Source: Melioribacter sp.
GTDB taxonomy: Bacteria; Bacteroidota; Ignavibacteria; Ignavibacteriales; Melioribacteraceae
Assembly (NCBI GenBank): GCA_026417975.1
Contig: JAOACD010000012.1
Span: forward strand, 1-64,000
Length of the DNA stretch: 64,000 nt
Direction of reading: 5' to 3'
The notes below the pieces were generated by a model that worked only from the letters and a program-made list of their open reading frames with translations, was not told the origin of the DNA and searched no databases. The translations under genes and the position numbers were made by a program. Shown in pieces: positions 35,018-43,582 of the stretch (positions within the stretch are counted from its first letter, which is position 1; each line of letters opens with the position of its first letter).

Positions 35018-35641
35018 TTACTTTACCCCTGTTGCAATGAAAATGCTTATAGAAGCAAACTGATCTTCAGCCGTATTAGATTTAGAGCAACAATTTTCAT
35101 TTGCACAAATAATATTAATATTTTTCAATTTAGCACTTTCCAACCAATTTTTAATATCATTTCTCCTAAAACCTAGCCATCTATCATGCTGTTCTATCCT
35201 AAGAAATTCATAACCATGCTCATCGAGATCAGAAATTATTAATTTACCTCCTCTTCTTATAATCCGTACCATTTCTTCGATTGCAATAGATGGATTTTCA
35301 GTATGATGCAAATACATATTTGCAAAAACATAATCTACCGACTCTGATTTGAGTGGAAGATTTTCACCTTCACCAATTACATAATCTACCTCGGAATCTA
35401 ATAATTTTTTCTTCATTACACTTATCATAGCTTTAGATTGATCTACAGCTATTACTCTTAAATTATGTCTTAATAATCCTTCTGTAATAAAACCTGTACC
35501 TGCTCCAATATCTGCTGCTATTTTATTTTTCTCCAATCCAGCAATTTTAACAATTTTTTCTCTTAACGAATCTGAGAAAAAAGTTCTTCTTAAATTATCC
35601 CAATTGTATGCAACATCATTAAAATAGTCTTTGTTACTCAT
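35018..35641 (-). CDS. Class I SAM-dependent methyltransferase
   Basis: Opens NKDYFNDVAYNWDNLR as many UbiE-like small-molecule methyltransferases do. Motif I is AADIGAGTGFITEGLL, motif II is near VIAVDQSKAMI, and the acidic post-motif is YVFANMYLHHTENP. The C-terminal third has adjacent cysteines (ENCCSKS) that could bind a metal or arsenical, but the arrangement does not match ArsM closely enough for a call. 207 residues, 33 bp from the rhomboid gene on the same strand. The substrate is unknown. Confidence 0.85.
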   Translation of the reverse strand: MSNKDYFNDVAYNWDNLRRTFFSDSLREKIVKIAGLEKNKIAADIGAGTGFITEGLLRHNLRVIAVDQSKAMISVMKKKLLDSEVDYVIGEGENLPLKSESVDYVFANMYLHHTENPSIAIEEMVRIIRRGGKLIISDLDEHGYEFLRIEQHDRWLGFRRNDIKNWLESAKLKNINIICANENCCSKSNTAEDQFASISIFIATGVK

Positions 35642-35674
35642 AGCTACTTTTCCTTTTGCAAAAAATATTTATGC

Positions 35675-36409
35675 TTATCTATAATAAAGCCACCATTCAT
35701 CACGATAAGCTGGTTTTCTACTTTTTTTCTTAAATATATGGACTATAATCGCTCCAAATACAAATCCTCCAATATGAGCCCACCATGCTACTCCACCAGT
35801 AGCACTACTTTCTATTGACAAAGCCAATGTTCCTTGAAAAAGTTGCATTATAAACCATAACCCAAGAACTAACAATGCAGGCAACTTAATTATATCAAAG
35901 AAGATAAAAATTGGTAAAAGCACTATAACTTGTGCACTAGGATATAAAAACATATATGCACCTAAAACACCAGCAATCGCTCCACTTGCACCAATTGTAG
36001 GAATAGTTGAATCTGGGTTCATAAAAATATGAGCAAAGCTTGCTGCCAAACCACAAAGTATGTAAAAAATCAAATATCTTAAATGGCCCATTCTATCTTC
36101 AACGTTATCTCCAAAAATCCATAAATAGAGCATATTACCAATTAAATGGAGCCAACCACCATGCAAAAAAATTGATGTAAATAATGGAATAATACGGCCC
36201 TCATTAGAAAAATACATAACATCACCACTTTCCAAAAGCATTCCTTGATAAAAATACTTTGCAGGTATTACACCATACTTTTCTACAAAACCCTGTAAAT
36301 TTTCTCCTAACATTAGTTCAAAAACAAAAACTGCAATATTTATAATTATCAACGAAATATTAACAATAGGAAAAGTTTTTGAAGGCACATCATCTTTAAG
36401 AGGTATCAA
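35675..36409 (-). CDS. Rhomboid-family intramembrane serine protease
   Basis: Six-helix intramembrane protease of 244 residues. The catalytic Ser is in GASG (Ser142) and the His in AHIGGFVFG (His212). The HGGWLHLIGNMLYLWIFG stretch is the conserved L1/helix-2 part. The start is TTG, chosen because an AAGGAGG site lies five bases before it; the next candidate codons are inside the first helix region. It is likely co-transcribed with the methyltransferase downstream. Natural substrates are not predictable. Confidence 0.93.
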   Translation of the reverse strand: MIPLKDDVPSKTFPIVNISLIIINIAVFVFELMLGENLQGFVEKYGVIPAKYFYQGMLLESGDVMYFSNEGRIIPLFTSIFLHGGWLHLIGNMLYLWIFGDNVEDRMGHLRYLIFYILCGLAASFAHIFMNPDSTIPTIGASGAIAGVLGAYMFLYPSAQVIVLLPIFIFFDIIKLPALLVLGLWFIMQLFQGTLALSIESSATGGVAWWAHIGGFVFGAIIVHIFKKKSRKPAYRDEWWLYYR

Positions 36410-36517
36410 TCAATCCTCCTTTTTATAAAATCACAGTTTAAGATATTAAAAGAAAATGAAAAAAATAAGTTCTACTTAAAAGATTTTTGATATAAGGTCT
36501 TAATGCTAAAAATTTTT

Positions 36518-36525
36518 TATCTTTG
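36518..36525 (+). promoter_or_regulatory. Bacteroidota-type -7 box before the aconitase gene
   Basis: TATCTTTG matches TAnnTTTG, 35 nt upstream of the ATG. A GAGGAG ribosome site follows just before the start codon. Confidence 0.5.
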
Positions 36526-36552
36526 TATTAAATTTTACTAAAAGAGGAGAAA

Positions 36553-39012
36553 ATGACTGCAAATTTTGATATGATAAAAAAAGTTTATGCAGGATTCGAA
36601 AAGAAAGTAAAGAACGCACGAAAGATCGTTGGTAGACCATTAACTTATGCAGAAAAAATTCTTTACGCACATCTTTGGGATCCTGCTAAAAAGGAATTTA
36701 TACGCGGAAAAGACTTTGCAGAATTTGCACCTGACCGCGTAGCTATGCAAGATGCAACTGCTCAAATGGCCCTGCTTCAGTTTATGCATGCTGGAAGAAA
36801 AACCTCGGCAGTACCTGCAACTGTACATGCAGACCACTTAATAGTTGCTCAAAGTGGTTCAAAAGAAGACTTAGATAGAGCAATTCAAGAAAATAAAGAA
36901 GTCTATGAATTTCTTGAGAGCATTTGTAAAAAATATGGCATAGGTTTCTGGAAACCTGGAGCTGGAATAATCCATCAGGTAATTCTCGAAAATTATGCAT
37001 TCCCTGGGGGTATGATGATCGGTTCCGATTCTCATACTCCAAATGCAGGGGGGCTTGGCATGATTGCTATAGGAGTTGGAGGCGCTGATGTTGTAGATGT
37101 TATGGCTGGAATGCCCTGGGAATTGAAATGGCCAAAACTTATCGGAATTAAATTAACAGGTAAACTTTCTGGATGGACATCTCCAAAAGATGTTATTCTA
37201 AAAGTAGCTGGATTATTAACCGTTAAAGGTGGAACTGGAGCCATAATTGAATATTTTGGAGAAGGTGCTAGTTCAATATCCTGCACTGGCAAAGCAACTA
37301 TTTGTAACATGGGCGCTGAAGTTGGTGCTACTACTTCAATATTTCCGTTCGATGAAAAGATGGCAAACTATTTAAGAAAAACAGATAGAGCAGATGTGGC
37401 AGAATTAGCAGAAAAACTTGCCTATGAACTAAAAGCCGATGATGAAGTTTATGCTGAACCGGAAAAATATTTTGACCAAGTAATTGAAATCAATTTGAAT
37501 GAACTTGAGCCACATATAAACGGTCCTTTTACTCCAGACTTAGCTCATCCTATTTCAAAAATGAAACAAGCTGTAATAGAGAACAACTATCCTGATAAAA
37601 TTAGTGTTGCACTCATTGGAAGTTGCACCAATTCAAGCTACGAAGATATTGACAGAGCAGCAAACATTGCACGACAAGCTCTTGCAAAAGGTCTTAAAGC
37701 AAAAACACAATTTACTATTACACCCGGGTCCGAACAAGTGCGCGCCACTATAGAACGAGATGGACAATTGCAGATTCTTACAGAATTCGGAGGAACTGTT
37801 TTAGCAAACGCTTGTGGACCGTGTATTGGTATGTGGAAAAGAATGGATATAAAAACAGGCGAAAAAAATACTATAATTAACTCGTTTAACAGAAATTTTG
37901 CAAAAAGAAACGATAACAACCCAGAGACTTACTCATTTATTGCAAGTCCCGAAATTGTAACTGCACTGGCTATTGCAGGAAGTCTATCTTTCAATCCCGA
38001 AACAGATTATTTAATCAATGAAAATGGTGAACAGGTAAAACTAGATCCTCCTTACGGAGATGAACTACCTGAGAACGGATTTGTAAAAGATAAAGTTGGA
38101 TACATTGCACCTACTCCAGATGGTTATAAAACAGAAATAAAAATAGATCCCAATAGCGAAAGATTGCAGCTTCTTGAACGATTCGAACCATGGGATGGAA
38201 AAGATTTTATTGACTTACCACTTTTGTTAAAAGTTAAAGGCAAATGTACAACAGACCATATTTCTCCAGCAGGTGCATGGTTAAAATATCGAGGTCACCT
38301 CGATAATATTTCAAAAAATATGTTTTTAGGGGCTATTAATGCGTTTACAGGAAAAGCAGGTGAAGCAAAAAATATTTTTACAGGAGAATACAAGCAAGTT
38401 CATGAAGTCGCAAGAGAATACAAAGCACAAGGAATAGGTTGGATTGTTGTAGGGGATGAAAATTATGGAGAAGGTTCTTCTCGTGAACATGCTGCAATGG
38501 AGCCAAGATATCTTGGTGGAAAAGCTATAATTGCAAAAAGTTTTGCTCGCATCCACGAAACAAATCTTAAAAAACAAGGAATGTTACCATTAACCTTTGC
38601 AAATCCAGACGACTACGAAAAAATTCGAGAAGACGATAGATTAAGCATTATAGGTTTGAAAGATTTTGCGCCAGAGAAACCGTTAAAATTGATTGTAAAG
38701 CATAGCGATGGTAGTATAGATGAAATATGGCTAAATCATTCATTCAGTTCTACACAAATAGAATGGTTCAAAGCAGGCAGTGCACTTAACTTAATTGCAG
38801 AAAATCTAAAGAAAAAAGAAAAAAAGAAAACTGCAACCAAAAAAACTACAAAAGCAAAAAAACAAGCTAAAAAAACCAAACCCACACAAAAAAAGAAAGT
38901 AACAAAAAAAGTTACTAAGGTAGCATTAAAGAAAAAGAAGTCTACAACAAAAGTATCAAAAAAGAAAAGTACTAAAACTACAAAAGGCAGGAGCAAGAAA
39001 AGAAAAAAGTAA
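36553..39012 (+). CDS. Aconitate hydratase with a long lysine-rich C-terminal tail
   Basis: TCA-cycle enzyme interconverting citrate and isocitrate. The [4Fe-4S] ligands are in [12 protein letters not shown] and [11 protein letters not shown]. The swivel domain carries [16 protein letters not shown] and [15 protein letters not shown]. The catalytic part ends at about residue 752 and resembles the mitochondrial-type aconitase (about 750-780 residues). It is followed by a 67-residue extension with 34 Lys and 2 Arg, low in complexity and with only one acidic residue, reminiscent of histone H1-like tails. The tail is encoded in frame with no break, so it is not a frameshift product. A strong terminator follows. 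Confidence 0.95.
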   Translation: MTANFDMIKKVYAGFEKKVKNARKIVGRPLTYAEKILYAHLWDPAKKEFIRGKDFAEFAPDRVAMQDATAQMALLQFMHAGRKTSAVPATVHADHLIVAQSGSKEDLDRAIQENKEVYEFLESICKKYGIGFWKPGAGIIHQVILENYAFPGGMMIGSDSHTPNAGGLGMIAIGVGGADVVDVMAGMPWELKWPKLIGIKLTGKLSGWTSPKDVILKVAGLLTVKGGTGAIIEYFGEGASSISCTGKATICNMGAEVGATTSIFPFDEKMANYLRKTDRADVAELAEKLAYELKADDEVYAEPEKYFDQVIEINLNELEPHINGPFTPDLAHPISKMKQAVIENNYPDKISVALIGSCTNSSYEDIDRAANIARQALAKGLKAKTQFTITPGSEQVRATIERDGQLQILTEFGGTVLANACGPCIGMWKRMDIKTGEKNTIINSFNRNFAKRNDNNPETYSFIASPEIVTALAIAGSLSFNPETDYLINENGEQVKLDPPYGDELPENGFVKDKVGYIAPTPDGYKTEIKIDPNSERLQLLERFEPWDGKDFIDLPLLLKVKGKCTTDHISPAGAWLKYRGHLDNISKNMFLGAINAFTGKAGEAKNIFTGEYKQVHEVAREYKAQGIGWIVVGDENYGEGSSREHAAMEPRYLGGKAIIAKSFARIHETNLKKQGMLPLTFANPDDYEKIREDDRLSIIGLKDFAPEKPLKLIVKHSDGSIDEIWLNHSFSSTQIEWFKAGSALNLIAENLKKKEKKKTATKKTTKAKKQAKKTKPTQKKKVTKKVTKVALKKKKSTTKVSKKKSTKTTKGRSKKRKK

Positions 39013-39028
39013 ATAAAGGAACAGTAAA

Positions 39029-39066
39029 AATCCCCTCTGTTTAATAACCCAGAGGGGATTTTTTAA
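39029..39066. terminator. Bidirectional intrinsic terminator between the aconitase and DUF192 genes
   Basis: AATCCCCTCTG pairs perfectly with CAGAGGGGATT around a TTTAATAACC loop. There is a T-run on the plus strand (ATTTTTTAAT) and another on the minus strand (GATTTTTAC). It lies exactly between two convergent genes; the last codons of the DUF192 gene touch it. Confidence 0.92.
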
Positions 39067-39608
39067 TTTCTTCTCCAAACAATCTTATCTCCTTCTTTTA
39101 TCCCATATTTATCTGTATAACCTGCATTAACTTCTACAACATATTGTGCCGGTTTTTCAGAAGAATATGATTGCTCTGAATATGGGATAGTATTTTTATG
39201 AATCTTTACAATTTCTAATTTAGAATTTATAAAAATCATATCAAGAGGCAAAATTGTATTCTTCATCCAAAATGATTGAAGTGTTTCATATGGGAATATA
39301 AAAAGCATCCCCTGATTTTCTTCCATTTTATATCTATACATCAAACCTGTCATTCTCTGCTCATCATCATCTGCAATCTCAATATCAAGTTTAGAAATCA
39401 TCTGACCTTTATTATTCACAAATGTTAACTCGCCTTCTTTTGTAAAAGAATAAGCTGCTGTGCCTGTCATTGCTTTTTCTAACTCTGGATTAATTTTTTC
39501 TTTATTCATTAATATATTCGAGTAAATAAAATAAAACACAAAGGCTAGTATTACTACAACTACCGCGATTTGCAAAAATAAATTCTTACTGTTTTTCTTT
39601 TTTGACAT
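39063..39608 (-). CDS. DUF192-domain protein, membrane-anchored or exported
   Basis: 181 residues. An N-terminal hydrophobic segment (LFLQIAVVVVILAFVFYFIY) anchors or exports the protein. The DUF192 part has LDIEIADDDEQRMTGLMYR, GMLFIFPYETLQSFWMKNT and PLDMIFINSKLEIVKIHK (a Pro-Leu-Asp-hydrophobic-Phe core). AQYVVEVNAGYTDKYGIKEGD closes the domain. The family is beta-rich and common in bacteria and archaea, with no firm biochemical role. It converges on the aconitase gene through a shared terminator. Confidence 0.9.
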   Translation of the reverse strand: MSKKKNSKNLFLQIAVVVVILAFVFYFIYSNILMNKEKINPELEKAMTGTAAYSFTKEGELTFVNNKGQMISKLDIEIADDDEQRMTGLMYRYKMEENQGMLFIFPYETLQSFWMKNTILPLDMIFINSKLEIVKIHKNTIPYSEQSYSSEKPAQYVVEVNAGYTDKYGIKEGDKIVWRRN

Positions 39609-39634
39609 ATTATATCCTTGATAAAATTTTCAAA

Positions 39635-41077
39635 CTACAATTTTAGTTTCATCATTTTGTTTGATGATATAAATAAAAGAAATATTTCACTGTACTTCTC
39701 AAGATTAGAGCTTATATTAATTATATTTTTCCCTTCCCTAACTTTTACTATCTTAATTATTTCTTCGTTCTTTTCGTTTACTCCCTTCAAAATTACTTCA
39801 TCTTCTTTTTCAGAGTAAATTATTATTTCATAGTAATTCAACTTTTTAATAAGCTGTGGAGCCATTAAATTCATTAAAGCAAAACTTGGCTCATCAATTT
39901 CAATTTTCTCCGATTCATGATTATTCTCAACGATGTTCTTACTTTCGATATTTTCATTAAAATTCTCTTTCTTCCTCTGTCTTTTATTTGAATTGCTGTC
40001 GAAAAGACTTTTAAGATTATAATCTTTTATACTCGAATAACGAAAAAAAGCCACACCATCTGCACCAATTGCTCTTACATAATTAATCATCTTGTCTATT
40101 TCTTTTCTTACTTCAGGTTTATATGCACCAATACCTATAATCACTTTTCTACCAAACGAATTATCAACCCAATCTTTCGCAAGAATATCAAATTGAAATC
40201 TATCATTAAATGACCAATAAACCTGAGGCGCAATGTAATCAAGCAACCCTTTTCTAAGCCAATCTTTTACATCTTGATATACTTCGTAAAACCCTTCCCA
40301 TCCATACATATCTTTATGATTTCTATTAATTCCTACTGGTGTAGCCCCAAGTTTTATATTAGGTTTAATAGACTTAACTTTTTTATTAATTAACTCTATC
40401 AGATCAGTAATATTTTTTCTTCTCCAATCATCTTTTAATAATCCCCCTCCATAAATATTATAAAGTGAATCGTCATTCAAGTTTCTTCCAGGATATCTAA
40501 TGTAATCAAGATGAACTCCATCTACATTATAATTTTCTACAAGTTCTTTTATTAAATCAGATAAATATTCTCTTACTTCTGGCAACGCTGGATTAAGCCA
40601 GTATGATCTTGAATCAATTGTTCCATATTCAATAATCCAGTTAGGTTTTCTTTTAGTAATATGCAATGGATTATTAAATGTTTTTAAATCTTTACCAGCA
40701 AAAACTTGTACAACATTAATCCATGCATGTATTTCTAAATTTCTTCTATGAGCCTCTTCTATAGCAAATTTCAATGGATCATAAGGCATGTTACCATTTT
40801 CATCTATATAAAAACTAAACGGCTCAAAAGAAGATTTAAACAAAACAGTTCCATTGCTCCTAACTTGAAAAAAAATAGTGTTAAGATTTTTCGATTCAAT
40901 ACTATCGAGTATTTCTACAAGAGCTTTTTTTTGCAAATCTATATTAAAAGTTGAGGGAGGCCAGTCTAATCTATGATTTGTTGCTATCCACACTGCTCTT
41001 ATTTCATGGTAACTTTGAGTAAAAACTATTCTAAAAGTTAACAGTATAAAAGCTAAACAGCATCTTATGCTAAACAT
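39635..41077 (-). CDS. GHL10-type (DUF187) glycoside hydrolase-like secreted protein
   Basis: The signal peptide FSIRCCLAFILLTFRIVFTQ precedes HEIRAVWIATNHRLDWPP, the standard start of the GHL10/YngK family. Later motifs are NTIFFQVRSNGTVLFKS, HAWINVVQVFAG, YNVDGVHLDYIRYPG (with the likely catalytic acid) and DYIAPQVYWSFND. The TIM-barrel domain covers about residues 25-350. The C-terminal ~120 residues form a beta-rich module after a Lys/Asn-rich linker. The substrate is unknown; cell-wall glycans are a guess from the family. The gene lies next to aroB on the same strand with a 2-bp gap. Confidence 0.9.
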   Translation of the reverse strand: MFSIRCCLAFILLTFRIVFTQSYHEIRAVWIATNHRLDWPPSTFNIDLQKKALVEILDSIESKNLNTIFFQVRSNGTVLFKSSFEPFSFYIDENGNMPYDPLKFAIEEAHRRNLEIHAWINVVQVFAGKDLKTFNNPLHITKRKPNWIIEYGTIDSRSYWLNPALPEVREYLSDLIKELVENYNVDGVHLDYIRYPGRNLNDDSLYNIYGGGLLKDDWRRKNITDLIELINKKVKSIKPNIKLGATPVGINRNHKDMYGWEGFYEVYQDVKDWLRKGLLDYIAPQVYWSFNDRFQFDILAKDWVDNSFGRKVIIGIGAYKPEVRKEIDKMINYVRAIGADGVAFFRYSSIKDYNLKSLFDSNSNKRQRKKENFNENIESKNIVENNHESEKIEIDEPSFALMNLMAPQLIKKLNYYEIIIYSEKEDEVILKGVNEKNEEIIKIVKVREGKNIINISSNLEKYSEIFLLFISSNKMMKLKL

Positions 41078-41079
41078 AA

Positions 41080-42174
41080 CTATACTTTAAAATATTGAAG
41101 TCCATTTTCAAGTGCATACATGACATCTTCTTTTTCTGCTTCAACATCAATAGCGATTTGTCCTGCTCTTTGTAAAAGAACAAACTTTATTTCTTCATTT
41201 CTATTCTTTTTATCACGCTTCATTAACTGATATAATTTTCTTGAATTGAAATTTTGAATTTTTATCTCATCATTAAACTTAATTAACAAAGGTAAGTATT
41301 TTTCGAGCCCTATATCATTTAACAAATGTAATTTATTTGAAAGATGCAAAGCACACGTTATTCCTACAATAACAGCTTGACCATGCTTTATACTATGTTT
41401 TTGTTCTATTTCAATTGCATGTGCAAAAGTATGGCCCAGATTTAAAATCTTCCTTAATCCTGTTACCTCCTTTTCATCATTCATTACCACATCACCTTTA
41501 AATTGAACACATCTTTGTATCACGTCTTCAATAATTTTTTTATCCATATCTAAAAGCATTTGTAAATTATGTTTTACAAATCCCCAAAAATCGTCACCTA
41601 TTAACAAAGCATATTTAATTATTTCACCTAAACCACAAATTTGCTCCACCCGTGGAAGAGTTTTTAAAAAAACTGTATCAATTAAAACTTGTTCTGGTTG
41701 ATAGAATGTCCCAACAATATTTTTTGTATTTGCAAAGTTGATACCTGTTTTTCCACCAACGGAGCTATCTACCATTGCAAGAAGTGTTGTTGGCACTTGA
41801 ATATATTTTATACCTCTTGAGAAAATTGAAGCTGCAAAAGCTGAAATATCTCCTGTTATACCTCCACCAATAGATACTAGTAATGTATCTCTTCCAAAAT
41901 TATTTTTTATAAGAAGAGAAAGAATTTTCTTTAATTCCTCGAAAGACTTGTTTTTCTCGTTTGCTTCAAATAAATGCAAGTATTTTTTTTCAGAAAGTTG
42001 GTTATAAAAATCGTTAATCAATTCAGTATGGTTATCATATGCACCTTTATCAACAATTAAAAAGTAACTTTTATACTTCCTAAAGATTTTAAATTCATGA
42101 AATCTGTTAAAAATATTACTTCCAATAAAAACTGGGTATGAATTTCCAGGAACTTTTATTTCAATCTTTCTCAT
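41080..42174 (-). CDS. aroB: 3-dehydroquinate synthase
   Basis: Second step of the shikimate pathway (DAHP to 3-dehydroquinate, NAD+ and metal dependent). SIGGGITGDISAFAASIFSRG, VPTTLLAMVDSSVGGKTGIN, GLGEIIKYALL and the metal-binding NLGHTFAHAIE are all present. The length of 364 residues is normal. The start overlaps the 3' end of aroK by 14 bp, so the two are translationally coupled. The chorismate made by this pathway feeds menF in the same window. Confidence 0.97.
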   Translation of the reverse strand: MRKIEIKVPGNSYPVFIGSNIFNRFHEFKIFRKYKSYFLIVDKGAYDNHTELINDFYNQLSEKKYLHLFEANEKNKSFEELKKILSLLIKNNFGRDTLLVSIGGGITGDISAFAASIFSRGIKYIQVPTTLLAMVDSSVGGKTGINFANTKNIVGTFYQPEQVLIDTVFLKTLPRVEQICGLGEIIKYALLIGDDFWGFVKHNLQMLLDMDKKIIEDVIQRCVQFKGDVVMNDEKEVTGLRKILNLGHTFAHAIEIEQKHSIKHGQAVIVGITCALHLSNKLHLLNDIGLEKYLPLLIKFNDEIKIQNFNSRKLYQLMKRDKKNRNEEIKFVLLQRAGQIAIDVEAEKEDVMYALENGLQYFKV

Positions 42175-42703
42175 TTATTAATCTCATTATTTTTTTTGCA
42201 ATTGTATCTACTGTAATACCGATTGGTGTTTGATCAGTATCGATAATTAAATCTGCTTTATTATAGAAAGGTTCTCTTTTTTCAAGGAGTTCATTGATTC
42301 TTTTAATAAAATCTTCTTTAGATGCTTCTTTTAAAACAAGGTCACGGAATAAAGGGCGGTCTGTTTTAGATTTCAATCTCTTATAAATATCTTCAGGTGA
42401 AACTTTAAGGTAAATAATTTTTCCTGTATTTTTCATTAGTTCAAGATTTTGAGGGATTGTTATTGTTCCACCTCCTAATGAAACAATAATATTATCTTTC
42501 TGTGCAATCTTCTTTAAAATTTCACTTTCAACATTACGAAAATAAGGTTCTCCTTTTTTCTCGAAAATTTCCACAATAGATGATTTTTCATGTTCTTCTA
42601 TTTCTTGGTCTAAATCATAGAACTCTAAGCCAAGCACGTTAGACAATATAGGTCCTATAGTGCTTTTCCCACTTGCCATGAATCCTGTTAAATATATTCG
42701 CAT
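42161..42703 (-). CDS. aroK: Shikimate kinase
   Basis: Phosphorylates shikimate at the 3-hydroxyl with ATP. The Walker A sequence is GFMASGKSTIG. The substrate-binding residues are in FYDLDQEIE, the Arg in YFRNVESEIL, and SLGGGTI. The lid has KTDRPLFRD. The length of 180 residues is typical. It precedes aroB in a two-gene unit, perhaps continuing into the GHL10 gene. A TATATTTG box lies shortly upstream. Confidence 0.97.
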   Translation of the reverse strand: MRIYLTGFMASGKSTIGPILSNVLGLEFYDLDQEIEEHEKSSIVEIFEKKGEPYFRNVESEILKKIAQKDNIIVSLGGGTITIPQNLELMKNTGKIIYLKVSPEDIYKRLKSKTDRPLFRDLVLKEASKEDFIKRINELLEKREPFYNKADLIIDTDQTPIGITVDTIAKKIMRLINEKD

Positions 42704-42725
42704 AACTCATCAAAAAGAAAGTTAA

Positions 42726-42733
42726 CAAATATA
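42726..42733 (-). promoter_or_regulatory. Bacteroidota-type -7 box before aroK
   Basis: On the minus strand TATATTTG matches TAnnTTTG, about 30 nt upstream of the aroK ATG. Confidence 0.45.
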
Positions 42734-42753
42734 TACAAACTCTTTGTAAAAAT

Positions 42754-43446
42754 TTATAATTTACAACTTATTCCTACTGAAAAGGTTATACCATCAACAT
42801 TAACTTTTGTGTCAAAATTTTGCATTGTAATTTTATAAGTTCTATTCCCAATTGTAACAGTATTATTTGAATACTTATTTTTCATATCAATTTCGGGATC
42901 TCGAAATCTTATCTGAGTCCTAAGAGATATAAAATTATATATGATATAATCCAAAATAACAGATACCTGAATTCCATATCCCAAATTTACTCTGTTATTA
43001 ACAGCAGTAATATTTTCAATTTCACGAATGTAGTTCGCAAAATAAATACCAGCTCCTCCTCCCATGTAAAATTTAAATTTATCAGTAGAAAATGGCAAAA
43101 AGTAATAAAGACTTACTTCAACGGGAAAAATTCTATATCCGTCTTTTGTATCTGTTGAAAAAGCACCGAAGTTTATATTTTTATTAGTAAATGTTTTCTG
43201 CATAAATTCACCCCATAAACCAAAAAATACCGATTCTAAGATTCTAAATCGGATCTCGCACGAAAAACTGTAAATATCTCTCAATTCATTATACGTAGCT
43301 CTTACAACAGGGTCTGAAGATTTTGGCTGTAAAAATAGCTTTGATGTATTTGTATAGTTAAAATAAAATGAAATATCTTGAAGAAAGTCTTGAGCATAAG
43401 AAAGGTCATTCAACAAAAGGCATAAAAATAAAATCTTAAGCTTCAT
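42754..43446 (-). CDS. Outer-membrane beta-barrel protein (Omp family), unknown role
   Basis: 230 residues with a signal peptide (KLKILFLCLLLNDLSYA). The mature part alternates amphipathic strands rich in Tyr, Phe and Asn (FYMGGGAGIYFANYI, GYGIQVSVILDYI) and ends GITFSVGISCKL, a typical outer-membrane final strand. It fits an 8-strand Omp-like barrel. No specific family is recognised. It lies between the PpiD-like gene and aroK, with a terminator just upstream of it. Confidence 0.75.
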   Translation of the reverse strand: MKLKILFLCLLLNDLSYAQDFLQDISFYFNYTNTSKLFLQPKSSDPVVRATYNELRDIYSFSCEIRFRILESVFFGLWGEFMQKTFTNKNINFGAFSTDTKDGYRIFPVEVSLYYFLPFSTDKFKFYMGGGAGIYFANYIREIENITAVNNRVNLGYGIQVSVILDYIIYNFISLRTQIRFRDPEIDMKNKYSNNTVTIGNRTYKITMQNFDTKVNVDGITFSVGISCKL

Positions 43447-43538
43447 CTTCCTTTTTCTTTAGATTTCCAACTAAAAGTATTTTCCAATATTATAAAAATA
43501 AGCAACTCACAAAATTTTGTGATTTAATAATAAAAAAA

Positions 43539-43565
43539 AAGCCGTGATAATTAATATCACGGCTT
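43539..43565 (-). terminator. Intrinsic terminator after the PpiD/SurA-like gene
   Basis: On the minus strand AAGCCGTGATA pairs perfectly with TATCACGGCTT around a short loop and is followed by a run of nine or more T. It lies 18 bp past the stop codon of the leftward chaperone gene. Confidence 0.93.
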
Positions 43566-43582
43566 AAATTTTATAAAGTTTT

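Noticed and set aside
38736-38996. 86-aa minus-strand ORF rich in Phe and Val
   Set aside because: It is the antisense shadow of the lysine-rich tail and end of the aconitase gene; Lys codons read backwards give Phe codons.
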